From Tateyamaria omphalii (GTDB taxonomy: Bacteria > Pseudomonadota > Alphaproteobacteria > Rhodobacterales > Rhodobacteraceae), in contig NZ_BMWT01000002.1 in assembly GCF_014651375.1 (NCBI RefSeq), positions 811,477 to 875,476 of the forward strand: a stretch of DNA of 64,000 nucleotides, in the 5' to 3' direction. Below are positions 28,317 to 36,547 of the stretch, in pieces (the stretch's first letter is position 1; every line of letters begins with the position of its first letter). The translations under genes were made by a program, and so were the position numbers. The notes beneath the pieces are model-generated. The model ran no database searches. It was given only the letters and a program-made list of their open reading frames with translations, and was not told where the DNA came from.

Positions 28317-29939
28317 CTACCCTTTCATGGCTTTGGCCAACCCTTCAAAGACCAGCGCCACCGCCTCGGCCCCCGGATCGTTGTGCCCTTTCAAGTTCTC
28401 CGAGGGCACATACGCTGCACGCCCGGCCTTTGCACGGTGAATATGTGCCGTGCTGTCAGCCCCTTTGCGCGCCGCGGCGGCAGAGGCAGCCATTCCGCCT
28501 GAAAGTGCGTCCAGCGCGGGGGCAAGCGCGTCGATCATCGTACGGTCGCCTACTTGCGCACCGCCCACATCACTCACGCGCTTCAGCCCCTCGGCCAATG
28601 CCTTGTGCACGGGCGCCCCACCCGCGCACGCGTCACCCGCGGCATTGAAGTAGATTGCGAGGATGACGCCCGACGATCCGCCCATGGTCTGGCTCAACTC
28701 GTTGCCAAGTGCCGGGAAAAGCTGGGTAAGATCAGCCAGCGGCATGGCATCCAGTCGGTCCTTGAGCGCGCGTGCGGCTGTTGCCAGGGTGCTGCCTGTG
28801 TCTCCGTCCCCAGACTTCGCATCCAATTCGTTCAATGCGCTTTCGGCAGCGATCAGGACATCTGCCACCTCGGCGATGGTATCGCGCGTTTGCGCATTGG
28901 CCGAAGGGATGGGTTCGATCGGGGTCAGACCATCGGGAAGCGCAGTGACAGGCACGTCGACCAGCGCTTGCATCCCCGGCCATGCAGCCATCGGGACTGG
29001 CGCGGCCAACGCGTCCAGATCTTCTTGCGTCGTGGGCAGAACCGAAACGGAGAAACCGTGCATATCAAGCGATGTCATCATCAAGGCCGGGCCGATCACA
29101 TGGCTCGCAATACCAGCCTGTGCCAATCCATGGCACAGAACGGACATCTCAAGTGGTGTTGTCGAGCCGAGATTATTGACCAATGCCACACATGGGCCAT
29201 CAGGTGCATGATCGCGCAGCTTGGTCAGCACCAGATCCATCGCCTCTGCTGCACCGGAAAAATCGACCTGTTCCACTCCCGGCTCACCATGAATACCAAG
29301 GCCTAGCTCCGCCTTGCCGGTGGGGATGCGGTTTTCCTTAGGCGAACCTGGCACCGTGCAGGTATCAAGGCTGGTACCGATGGACGCCACGTTCTTGATG
29401 ATCCGTCTTGCTGCTGCTGCCACATCCTCAAGCGGTTTGCCCGCCTCGGCCATGGCACCCGCAATCTTGTGGACAAAGAGCGTGCCCGCCACGCCACGGG
29501 GTTGCGGAAGGTCGGGCAATGCAATGTCATCATCGACTACCACCATTTCGACCTTGCGACCAAGGGCGCGGGCACGCTCGGCCGCGAGGCCGAAATTCAG
29601 CCTGTCACCAGTGTAATTCTTGACGATCAGCAGGCAGCCCGCCTCACCAGTCACGGCAAGGATACCGGCCAACACCGCCTCGACCGATGGCGAGGCAAAC
29701 ACCTCGCCACAGACCGCAGCGGTCAACATACCTTGCCCGACGAAACCTGCATGGGCGGGTTCATGCCCCGAACCGCCGCCCGAAATCAGCGCAACCCGAT
29801 CACGTGCCCAGTCGGACCGGTAGACCACCTTGATATGCGGATAGCCGTCGAGCCGTGTCAGAGCCCCACCCGAGCAGGCAAGCAGCCCGTCAATGGCCTC
29901 CTTAACCAAATCCTCTTTCGCATTGACGAATTGTGTCAT
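28317..29939 (-). CDS. Dihydroxyacetone kinase-type fused DhaK-DhaL
   Basis: This 540-residue ATP-dependent kinase of the Citrobacter type has a DhaK domain (about 1-330) and a DhaL domain (about 345-540). DhaK shows 'GGGSGHEPAHAGFVGQG' at about residues 54-70 and 'LGLGIHGEPGVEQ', whose histidine forms the hemiaminal with the keto group of the substrate. DhaL has the Mg-ATP motif 'DAKSGDGDTGSTLA'. Members phosphorylate dihydroxyacetone, and close relatives act on erythrulose or other short ketoses. Linkage to an ABC importer, an isomerase and a dehydrogenase suggests the import of a polyol or sugar that yields a short-chain ketose. Dihydroxyacetone itself is possible but not shown. Confidence 0.92.
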   Translation of the reverse strand: MTQFVNAKEDLVKEAIDGLLACSGGALTRLDGYPHIKVVYRSDWARDRVALISGGGSGHEPAHAGFVGQGMLTAAVCGEVFASPSVEAVLAGILAVTGEAGCLLIVKNYTGDRLNFGLAAERARALGRKVEMVVVDDDIALPDLPQPRGVAGTLFVHKIAGAMAEAGKPLEDVAAAARRIIKNVASIGTSLDTCTVPGSPKENRIPTGKAELGLGIHGEPGVEQVDFSGAAEAMDLVLTKLRDHAPDGPCVALVNNLGSTTPLEMSVLCHGLAQAGIASHVIGPALMMTSLDMHGFSVSVLPTTQEDLDALAAPVPMAAWPGMQALVDVPVTALPDGLTPIEPIPSANAQTRDTIAEVADVLIAAESALNELDAKSGDGDTGSTLATAARALKDRLDAMPLADLTQLFPALGNELSQTMGGSSGVILAIYFNAAGDACAGGAPVHKALAEGLKRVSDVGGAQVGDRTMIDALAPALDALSGGMAASAAAARKGADSTAHIHRAKAGRAAYVPSENLKGHNDPGAEAVALVFEGLAKAMKG

Positions 29940-29953
29940 GTGCTTGTCCTTTC

Positions 29954-30952
29954 TCAGGTGATCCGGGCGCCGGAAGCGTCAAAGAAAACCGGGTTTTCGG
30001 GGGCAATCTGGATGGTTTCGCCTGCACTCAGCGATGTGTGTGGATCGGTCAGGGTGATAACGTCATGGTCGGCCACTTTCAGGTGCAACCGTGTTTGGTC
30101 TCCCAAGTGTTCAACACGCACAACCTGCGCATCGCGGCCCGCCCCGTGACGGATGTTTTCCGGTCGCAACCCCACTTGGTGCGCGCCTGCGGGCGCGTGT
30201 TCGCCCAGCAGACCAACGGGCAGAAGGTTGATGCGGGGCTGGCCCAGGCGGGCAGCCACATACGCCGTTCGAGGGTTTTCATAGATGTCGCGCGGTGTGC
30301 CGAATTGCACCAAGCGGCCTTCGTCCAGCACCCCCACGTGGGTGGCCATGGTCATGGCTTCGATCTGGTCATGAGTGACGTAAAGCAGTGTAGCGGCAAG
30401 CTCTGCGTGAATGCGTTTCAATTCGACCCGCAGGTCGGCGCGCAACTTGGCGTCGAGCGAGCTAAGGGGTTCATCCATCAGGTAAACCTGCGGATCGCGC
30501 ACGAGCGCGCGACCGATGGACACGCGCTGCATCTCGCCGCCGGACAACTCGGTCGCTTTATTGTCCAGCTTGTGCGGAATGTGCAGGACCTCGGCCACTT
30601 CCTGCACCTTGCGCGCAACCTCATCCTCGGGTGTTTTCAGGATTGGGGACCGTAATGGGAAGGCAAGATTATCGCGCACAGACATGTGCGGATAGAGCGA
30701 GTATTGCTGGAACACCATCGCCACATCACGCTGCGCGGGCGTCAGGCCTGCCACCGAAGTGCCACCGATGTGGATGTCGCCCGCATCAGGTTTTTCCAAG
30801 CCCGCAATCAGACGCAGAGTGGTGGTCTTGCCCGCCCCTGTAGGCCCAAGAAGGACAACAAATGCTCCGTCGGGAATGGCCAGGTCCATCTCGATCACGG
30901 CCTGCGTTGCCTTGAAGGACTTGGAGACGTTGCTCAGTTGTACCTCAGCCAT
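29954..30952 (-). CDS. ABC transporter ATP-binding protein (carbohydrate, UgpC/MalK type)
   Basis: This 332-residue ATPase has Walker A 'LGPTGAGKTT', signature 'LSGGEMQR', Walker B 'VYLMDEPLSSLD' and a C-terminal OB-like regulatory domain from about residue 240. It overlaps the companion ATPase by eight bases and is followed 14 bases later by DhaKL. Two different ATPases for one permease pair implies a heterodimeric motor, as in the rhizobial glycerol transporter (GlpS/GlpT). Confidence 0.92.
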   Translation of the reverse strand: MAEVQLSNVSKSFKATQAVIEMDLAIPDGAFVVLLGPTGAGKTTTLRLIAGLEKPDAGDIHIGGTSVAGLTPAQRDVAMVFQQYSLYPHMSVRDNLAFPLRSPILKTPEDEVARKVQEVAEVLHIPHKLDNKATELSGGEMQRVSIGRALVRDPQVYLMDEPLSSLDAKLRADLRVELKRIHAELAATLLYVTHDQIEAMTMATHVGVLDEGRLVQFGTPRDIYENPRTAYVAARLGQPRINLLPVGLLGEHAPAGAHQVGLRPENIRHGAGRDAQVVRVEHLGDQTRLHLKVADHDVITLTDPHTSLSAGETIQIAPENPVFFDASGARIT

Positions 30953-32042
30953 GGGCCAGCACTCCTTCGTTCAGTTCCGAGCGCAGAGCACGGCCTGTGG
31001 CCTTGTCGAACAGGGTCACGGTCTTGCTGTTGAAGCCGAGGCCCACCGTTTCTCCCACCGTCGCGGGCTGGTCGGAGGCGGTGCGTGCCTTGACCTCGCC
31101 GTTAAGGGTGTCGAGCGTGATGATCTGTGTCGTGCCAAGATATTCGGTGGCGAGGATTTTGCCGCGATAGCCGCCGTCATCGGACAGTTGGATATGCTCG
31201 GGTCGGACGCCGAAGACGAGGTCTCCGGAGGCACCTTCGCGCAGAGCTGGCACGCTCATCGTTTGGTCCGCAAGCGTGACCAACTCTTCGCCCTTCGCCA
31301 CTTTTCCCTGGAAATTCAGGAAGTTCATGGACGGTGAGCCGATAAAGTCGGCCACGAACATGGTGGCAGGCATGTCGTAGATGTCCTGCGGTTTACCGAA
31401 CTGTTCGACGACGGCGTTATTCATCACGACGATCTTGTCACCCATCTGCATGGCTTCGAGCTGATCGTGGGTGACGTAGACCGTCGTTGCGCCCATGCGG
31501 TCGTGGAGGGCGCGCAGTTCTTCGGCCATGTGTTCGCGGAATTCGGCGTCGAGCGCACCCAAGGGTTCGTCCATCATGAACGCCTTGGGTTCGCGCACGA
31601 TGGCGCGGCCCAGGGCCACGCGCTGACGGTCGCCACCGGAGAGGCCGCCAACGGGTTTCTTTAGGATGTCCTTGATCCCGAGGATCGTTGCCACCTCGTC
31701 CACTTTGGCCCGGACCTGCGCGCGGGGCATGCCCTGGCTGACCAGCGGATAGCTCAGGTTCTTGTAGACATTCATATGCGGATAGAGCGCGAACATCTGG
31801 AAAACAAAGGCAATATCGCGCTCGGAGGGCGGGCGCTGGCCGATCTCTTCGCCGTCGAGATAGATCTCACCGCTGGTGGGCAGTTCCAGCCCCGCGATCA
31901 TGCGCAGGGTTGTGGTCTTGCCGCAGCCCGATGGGCCGAGCAGCATGAAGAATTCGCCGTCTTCGATGGTGAAAGAGCTTTCGCGCACCGCGACAAAATC
32001 ACCGAACTCCTTGCGGACGTTTTTGATAACGATTTCAGCCAT
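30945..32042 (-). CDS. ABC transporter ATP-binding protein (carbohydrate, UgpC/MalK type)
   Basis: This 365-residue second ATPase has Walker A 'LGPSGCGKTT', Walker B 'AFMMDEPLGALD' and a C-terminal TOBE-like domain. The ABC signature reads LSGGDRQR rather than the usual LSGGQRQR. ATG 32042 begins at homology ('MAEIVIKNVRKEFGDF'); the ORF start at 32285 reads through the VOC gene in another frame. It overlaps the VOC gene by eight bases and the next ATPase by eight bases, so all three should be translated together. Confidence 0.92.
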   Translation of the reverse strand: MAEIVIKNVRKEFGDFVAVRESSFTIEDGEFFMLLGPSGCGKTTTLRMIAGLELPTSGEIYLDGEEIGQRPPSERDIAFVFQMFALYPHMNVYKNLSYPLVSQGMPRAQVRAKVDEVATILGIKDILKKPVGGLSGGDRQRVALGRAIVREPKAFMMDEPLGALDAEFREHMAEELRALHDRMGATTVYVTHDQLEAMQMGDKIVVMNNAVVEQFGKPQDIYDMPATMFVADFIGSPSMNFLNFQGKVAKGEELVTLADQTMSVPALREGASGDLVFGVRPEHIQLSDDGGYRGKILATEYLGTTQIITLDTLNGEVKARTASDQPATVGETVGLGFNSKTVTLFDKATGRALRSELNEGVLAHG

Positions 32043-32403
32043 CTGTGGTCTCCTCGCCAATCCGCAAGAGGGTGCCATCCGGGTCCCACAGCGCGGCTTC
32101 GCGCATACCCCAGGGCTTGTCTTCCGCAGGCAGAAACTTGGGAAAGGCACCAGCGCGCGGCAGATCCAGTTTTTCGATCTGATCAGACAAGACATCCACC
32201 GATTTGGGACGAATATAGACCTCGTGGTCGCATGTTTCAGGCGTGTGTTTGGGGTGCGAGAAGAAGTGAAGTTCGACCTTGTCACGGTTCATCAGAAGGT
32301 AGTCGTTGTCCTTGTACCACGTGTCGAAATCCAGCCGCTTGTAAAACGTTTCGGTCACGGAGAAATCGCGCGAAGGCAGAATCGGACAGGCTTGTTCCCA
32401 CAT
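32035..32403 (-). CDS. VOC superfamily protein (glyoxalase/bleomycin resistance-like)
   Basis: This 122-residue single-repeat VOC-fold protein has the pattern of bleomycin-resistance/glyoxalase-like proteins: 'ACPILPSRDFSVTETFYKRL' at the start, 'DKVELHFFSHP' in the middle and 'KPWGMREAALWDPDGTLLRI' at the end. Such proteins bind metal or ligand but are often not enzymes. Its position inside an ABC transporter operon, tightly coupled to an ATPase gene, is unusual. It could bind the substrate or a toxic intermediate such as methylglyoxal; this is inference. One base separates its ATG from nothing but the end of the small membrane-protein gene upstream. Confidence 0.82.
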   Translation of the reverse strand: MWEQACPILPSRDFSVTETFYKRLDFDTWYKDNDYLLMNRDKVELHFFSHPKHTPETCDHEVYIRPKSVDVLSDQIEKLDLPRAGAFPKFLPAEDKPWGMREAALWDPDGTLLRIGEETTDG

Positions 32404-32598
32404 TTATTCGTCCTCCGGGAAGTGGCTGACGATGATGAACATGACGGTGCCCACCAGGGTGGTGATGAAGGAATAGGTGAAGGCCCAAAGTACGAAAGGT
32501 TGCATCAGCATGAAGACCCCGAGGGCGATGATGATGGTCGCCAGCATCTCCCATGGACCGCGGCGCAGGCGCATGAGGCCGGTCAGAAACGTGCGCAT
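32404..32598 (-). CDS. Small membrane protein of the ABC transporter operon
   Basis: This 64-residue protein has two hydrophobic helices (about residues 18-36 and 38-58), a basic N-terminus 'MRTFLTGLMRLRRGPWEM' and an acidic end. ATG 32598 has GGAGGGC just upstream; the ORF start at 32712 lies in a GC-rich hairpin region and is rejected. A small membrane protein between the permeases and two ATPases recalls GlpU (DUF2160) of the rhizobial glycerol transporter, but it is shorter and no clear match is claimed. It may be an accessory subunit of this importer. Confidence 0.7.
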   Translation of the reverse strand: MRTFLTGLMRLRRGPWEMLATIIIALGVFMLMQPFVLWAFTYSFITTLVGTVMFIIVSHFPEDE

Positions 32599-32634
32599 GG
32601 CTTGCCCTCCGATTGGCTGAAAACGGGGTGGTGA

Positions 32635-32692
32635 CATCCGTACAGCATCCGTACCCCCCCTGTGCACCCCACCGGCACCCCCCCGGTGCACC
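32635..32692. repeat. Tandem CATCCGTAC repeat and GC-rich hairpin between permease and small-protein genes
   Basis: CATCCGTAC occurs twice (32635-32643 and 32646-32654). Beside it, ACCGG (32671-32675) and CCGGT (32683-32687) form a hairpin that is extended by GTGCAC words on either side (32662-32667 and about 32686-32691). The structure lies in the 121-base gap upstream of the 64-residue protein gene on the minus-strand mRNA. It may process, stabilise or attenuate the transcript. Confidence 0.4.
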
Positions 32693-32719
32693 AAGATGTT
32701 GTGGTTCGACATACAAACG

Positions 32720-33658
32720 TCATTTGCGCACCGCTCCGAATGTGATGCCCCGCAGCAGGTGTTTGCGCAGCAGGATGGTGAAGATCATGACAGGCAGGAG
32801 GAAGATGGTCGCCCCTGCCGCAACCGCGGGCCAGTCCAGTCCACCAACGCCGATGATGGTCGGGATAAAGGGTGGCGCAGTCTGGGCCGTGGCCGAGGTC
32901 AGCAGCACCGCGAAAGCGTATTCGTTCCAAGCAAAGATCAGGCAGAAGATGGCGGTCGAAGCGATGCCAGTTGCGGCCTGCGGCAACACCACTTTGTAGA
33001 ACGCCTGGAACCTCGTGTAGCCGTCGATCAGGGCCGCTTCCTCATACTCGCGGGGGATTTCGTCGATGAACCCTTTGAGCAGCCAGACAGCGAGTGAGAT
33101 GTTCACCGCTGTGTAGAGCAGGATCATGCCCAGATGTGTGTCCGACAGCCCGAGGTTGCGGTACATTAGGAAGATGGGGATGGCGACGGCGATGGGTGGC
33201 ATCATCCGCGTACTGAGGATGAAGAACAGCAAATCGTCGGCCAGTGGGATTTTGAAGCGACTGAAGGCGTAGGCCGCGAGTGTGCCGAGGAAGATACTCA
33301 GGAAGGTCGAGCCAAAGCCGATGATGACCGAGTTCAGGAACCGCTCACCAAATTTCGACGGTCCGACAATGACCATGTCGTATTCGCGTACGATCTCATC
33401 CGCCCAGTTTTGCGGCGGGTTTGCCTCTAGGAACTCTTTCGTTTGCCGTGTGCGGGTAGTGAACAGGTTCACGTACCCTTCAAGCGTGGGTTCGAACACG
33501 ACCTTAGGTGGGTAGCTGATCGCATCGCTGGGAGATTTGAACCCGGTGAGCATGATCCATGCGAGCGGGATCATTGTGATCAGCGCGTAGAGGATGACCA
33601 GCGATCCGGCAAACCATTTGGAGCGCGTGCTGGGTTCGGTGACGGAATAGGCGCTCAT
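32720..33658 (-). CDS. Carbohydrate ABC transporter permease, MalG type
   Basis: This 312-residue inner-membrane permease has about six helices, the first at about residues 18-38. The EAA loop is 'IPREYEEAALIDGYTRFQAF', which contacts the ATPases. It has a periplasmic insert after helix 1 ('LFTTRTRQTKEFLEANPPQN'), longer than in E. coli MalG. The start overlaps the stop of a 25-codon ORF in ATGA. It pairs with the MalF-type permease upstream. Confidence 0.93.
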   Translation of the reverse strand: MSAYSVTEPSTRSKWFAGSLVILYALITMIPLAWIMLTGFKSPSDAISYPPKVVFEPTLEGYVNLFTTRTRQTKEFLEANPPQNWADEIVREYDMVIVGPSKFGERFLNSVIIGFGSTFLSIFLGTLAAYAFSRFKIPLADDLLFFILSTRMMPPIAVAIPIFLMYRNLGLSDTHLGMILLYTAVNISLAVWLLKGFIDEIPREYEEAALIDGYTRFQAFYKVVLPQAATGIASTAIFCLIFAWNEYAFAVLLTSATAQTAPPFIPTIIGVGGLDWPAVAAGATIFLLPVMIFTILLRKHLLRGITFGAVRK

Positions 33659-33732
33659 CTGACGGCTCCGATTGGTAAGTACGGGGCGAGAAAATTCTGC
33701 GAATTTTCTGAGATGGCGAAGGATGTGGTCAT
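33655..33732 (-). CDS. Putative 25-codon ORF between the permease genes
   Basis: A 25-residue ORF begins two bases after the MalF-type stop, has AAGGA upstream, and ends in a four-base overlap with the MalG-type start. It begins MTTSFAISENS and ends PIGAVR. It contains a perfect hairpin: AGAAAATTC (33689-33697), TGC loop, GAATTTTCT (33701-33709). It may be a leader ORF that sets MalG translation through coupling, or chance. No family is recognised. Confidence 0.35.
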   Translation of the reverse strand: MTTSFAISENSQNFLAPYLPIGAVR

Positions 33733-33734
33733 AC

Positions 33735-34682
33735 TCAGCGTTCCTTCACCTTGTTGAGGGCTTTGACGTAGATACTTGCGAGTCCGAAGACCGTAACGAA
33801 GAGGATGATGGCGTAAGCGGATGCATAGCCAGTGCGCCACTTCTCAAAGGCTTCGCGCTTGAGGTTGATGGAGGTGAGTTCTGTTGTAGACCCTGGGCCG
33901 CCGCCCGTCAGTTGGACAACGAGGTCAAACATCTTGAAATTCTCGATCCCCCTGAACAAAACCGCCAGCATCAGGAAGGGCAGCACCATGGGGATTGTAA
34001 TCGTAAAGAACTGGCGCAGTTTCGAAGCGCGGTCGACCTCGGCCGCTTCGTAGATGTAGTCGGGGATGGACCGCAACCCGGCGAGGCAGATCAGCATCAC
34101 AAAGGGGGTCCACATCCATGTATCCACGATGACGATGGACCACGGCGCCAACTGAACCGAGCCGAGCATTTCGAAGCTGCTGGGGTCTTTGCCGGTGAAA
34201 AAGGCGACGATGTAATTGAAGAGCCCGATTTGCGGTTGGTAGAGGAATTTCCAGAAGTTCCCGACCACCGCTGGCGACAGCATCATGGGCAGCACGATGA
34301 TCGTGGTCCAGAGGTCGTTGCCCTTGAATTTCTTGTTGATCAGCCAAGCCAACGTGAACCCGATCAGCACCTGCAGCGCGATGGTCCAGAACAGGAAATG
34401 CGCCGTGGCCTGCATGTTCAGCCAGATGTCGCTGTCCGTCAGGATGCGCTCGTAATTGCGCAGGCCAATGAACTCCGGCTCTCGGTTCAGGCGGTTGGCC
34501 TTGTAGTTGGTAAAGCTGAGCTGGATCGTCCAGATCAGCGGAAAGATGTTGATTGCCAGCAGCAGGAAGATCGTTGGAGCGACGAAGATCCACGCGATGG
34601 CGCGGTCGCTGAGGCCCTTGATCTTGCGCGCGACCTTTTGCGGTGTCGCTTTGGCGGCGCGATTGGCGATGGTGTCTGTCAT
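33735..34682 (-). CDS. Carbohydrate ABC transporter permease, MalF/UgpA type
   Basis: This 315-residue inner-membrane permease has a first helix in 'AIAWIFVAPTIFLLLAINIF' and the EAA-type loop 'IPDYIYEAAEVDRASKLRQF'. The P-x-x-x-P-x-I-W-T-I-Q-L-S-F segment after helix 1 is typical of the MalF/UgpA family. ATG 34682 starts the hydrophilic N-terminus; the ORF start at 34736 is rejected. It lies 103 bases downstream of the binding-protein gene. Confidence 0.93.
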   Translation of the reverse strand: MTDTIANRAAKATPQKVARKIKGLSDRAIAWIFVAPTIFLLLAINIFPLIWTIQLSFTNYKANRLNREPEFIGLRNYERILTDSDIWLNMQATAHFLFWTIALQVLIGFTLAWLINKKFKGNDLWTTIIVLPMMLSPAVVGNFWKFLYQPQIGLFNYIVAFFTGKDPSSFEMLGSVQLAPWSIVIVDTWMWTPFVMLICLAGLRSIPDYIYEAAEVDRASKLRQFFTITIPMVLPFLMLAVLFRGIENFKMFDLVVQLTGGGPGSTTELTSINLKREAFEKWRTGYASAYAIILFVTVFGLASIYVKALNKVKER

Positions 34683-34785
34683 CTGGCAAACCTGTCCTGT
34701 GGGGTGGGCCCAAAGGCCCACCCGTCGAAGTGTCAAAGACTACGGGAAGAGAATGGGTGGGCGCGGACGCCCACCCGAGCTTGGC

Positions 34786-36105
34786 TTAGAGTTTGCCTTC
34801 GTCCTCGAACACTTCGGTCCAGTCCTCGATCAGCTTGTCGAGCGCTTCCTGAGCAGTGCCCTGATCAGCAACAACGTAGTCGTGGATGCGTTTCTGCATG
34901 GCGAGTAGCAGTTCGGCATAGGCTGGCTCCTGCCAGAAGTCCTGCACCGCGCCCATCGCGTCGAGGAAGTCACCGGCAAAGGGTGCGCTGTCCTTGAAGC
35001 CCGGATCGTTCAGGACCGAGTTGTGGGCTGAGTACCCGCCCAGCTCCCACCACTTGGCCTGCACCTCGGGGTTGGCGAACCACTTGATGTATTCAAGTGC
35101 GGCGTCCTGCTTGTCGGAATAGGCGACCACGCTGATCCCCTGCCCGCCCAAAGTCGAACCCGCCTGGTTCTGAGGTGGGTTCACGAAGAAGTCGATCTTG
35201 TCCCCACCGGTGTTCGGGTCGGCATAGAGACCCGGGAAGAACGCGAACCAGTTCATCGCCATGGCAACCTGACCGGATTTGAACGCGTCGAGCGACTCGC
35301 CCATGTAAGAGTTGGTGTAGCCCGGTGGCGTCGCGGTTTCGTAGAATTCCTTATAGAACTCCAACGCTTCGACCGCTTCGGCAGAGTTCACCGCACCTTC
35401 CATGTCATATGAGCCGGGGGTGTTTTCGTATTTGAAACCCCAGGGATACAGCGCGGAGGTCACACCCATCGTGATCCCTTCAGATCCACGTTCGGTGAAG
35501 ATGGAGGCACCGTAGACGGTCTTGCCATCAATCTCGCGGCCCTGGAAGAACTGGGCGATCTGCAGCATTTCGCGCTGGCTTTGTGGCTCGCGCAGGTCTT
35601 CGCCTGTGGCTTCCTTGTAAGCGGCCTGGATGTCGGCGTCCGCGAACCAGTCCTTGCGATAAAACCAACCGTTGGCATCGCCCATGGCGGGCAGTGCGTA
35701 GTAGTTTGGTGTGCCCTTGGGCCATGTGGAATAGGCGTAGACGGTCGCGGGTGCGAAGTCGTCCATGCTGATGCCTTCGGCGTCAAAGAAGTCGTTCAGT
35801 TTGACGTAGTGGCCATTCTCGGCGCCGCCGCCAATCCATTGGCTGTCGCCGATCAGCAGGTCACATAGCTTGCCGCCCGAATTCAGTTCGTTCAGCATCC
35901 GGTCAGCGAAATTGGGCCAGGGGATGAATTCGAAGTTCATGGAGTGGCCAGACTGGGCCTCGAATTCCTTACTCAGTTCAACCAATGCATTGGCCGGGTC
36001 CCAAGCGGCCCAGCACAGTGTCAAATCCTCTGCCATGGCCATGGTTGGCAAGCTGACAGACGTCATTAGGGCCGCACCAACGGCGGCTGAAGTCATTTTT
36101 TTCAT
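34786..36105 (-). CDS. Extracellular solute-binding protein, family 1 (carbohydrate)
   Basis: This 439-residue periplasmic binding protein has a Sec signal, 'MKKMTSAAVGAALMTSVSLP', ending near 'MAMAEDL'. Mature segments include 'LTLCWAAWDPANALVELSKE', 'DLLIGDSQWIGGGAENGHYV' and 'NYYALPAMGDANGWFYRKD', typical of family 1 sugar- and polyol-binding proteins. ATG 36105 has AAAGGGAGG eight bases upstream. It heads the operon, directly after the promoter and operator region, so it should be the most abundant product. The presence of DhaKL downstream suggests a polyol or short sugar as ligand. Confidence 0.92.
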   Translation of the reverse strand: MKKMTSAAVGAALMTSVSLPTMAMAEDLTLCWAAWDPANALVELSKEFEAQSGHSMNFEFIPWPNFADRMLNELNSGGKLCDLLIGDSQWIGGGAENGHYVKLNDFFDAEGISMDDFAPATVYAYSTWPKGTPNYYALPAMGDANGWFYRKDWFADADIQAAYKEATGEDLREPQSQREMLQIAQFFQGREIDGKTVYGASIFTERGSEGITMGVTSALYPWGFKYENTPGSYDMEGAVNSAEAVEALEFYKEFYETATPPGYTNSYMGESLDAFKSGQVAMAMNWFAFFPGLYADPNTGGDKIDFFVNPPQNQAGSTLGGQGISVVAYSDKQDAALEYIKWFANPEVQAKWWELGGYSAHNSVLNDPGFKDSAPFAGDFLDAMGAVQDFWQEPAYAELLLAMQKRIHDYVVADQGTAQEALDKLIEDWTEVFEDEGKL

Positions 36106-36150
36106 ATGATCCTCCCTTTGGGTCATCGTTGAGCGGTGACCCTAGGGAAA

Positions 36151-36204
36151 CGCTATTTGAGGAGCGTACATCATGTCAATGGACATTTTGAGGTGCGTTC
36201 ATCA
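36151..36204 (-). promoter_or_regulatory. Promoter with two LacI-type operators upstream of the polyol/sugar operon
   Basis: On the minus strand a perfect TTGACA (-35; 36174-36179) is followed by a 17-base spacer and a weak -10 (36151-36156). Two 16-base half-dyads of form TGAnGnnCGnnCnTCA lie at 36158-36173, inside the spacer, and 36189-36204, just upstream. They are 31 bases apart, close to three helical turns. The central CG is characteristic of LacI-family operators, and a LacI gene lies in the operon. Confidence 0.65.
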
Positions 36205-36547
36205 TTTTCAAGAAAAACAGATGTAATCCTCTGTTCTAAAGCCATAATTAAAGAAAACAGCCGACGCACTGCACACAGACACGAGTAAGAGCAATCGTTG
36301 AAAAAATCACCGAATGAGTCGCGCTTCAGTCCTGCCCGAATGCACCTGTGCAAAGCCAAAGGCCACAACACTGCAGTTGCCCCTTATGTTTCACCCCCCA
36401 ACTCTCCGCACAGATCTTCACGGTACAGATCCACCCATCGGACACCCAACCGGCTGTCAATCAAGCGGTTGCTGCGGGTCCATGTCCGAGCACACGGCCG
36501 TCGCATTGGAAAACCCCGGTTTCATCACGGATACGCGTGCCAGATCA
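36205..36547. other. Noncoding region, no gene recognised
   Basis: This stretch separates the operon promoter from the end of the phosphatase-like gene. The short ORFs crossing it (for example on the plus strand from about 36298) have no recognisable protein pattern and mixed composition. No RNA gene is seen. Confidence 0.6.
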
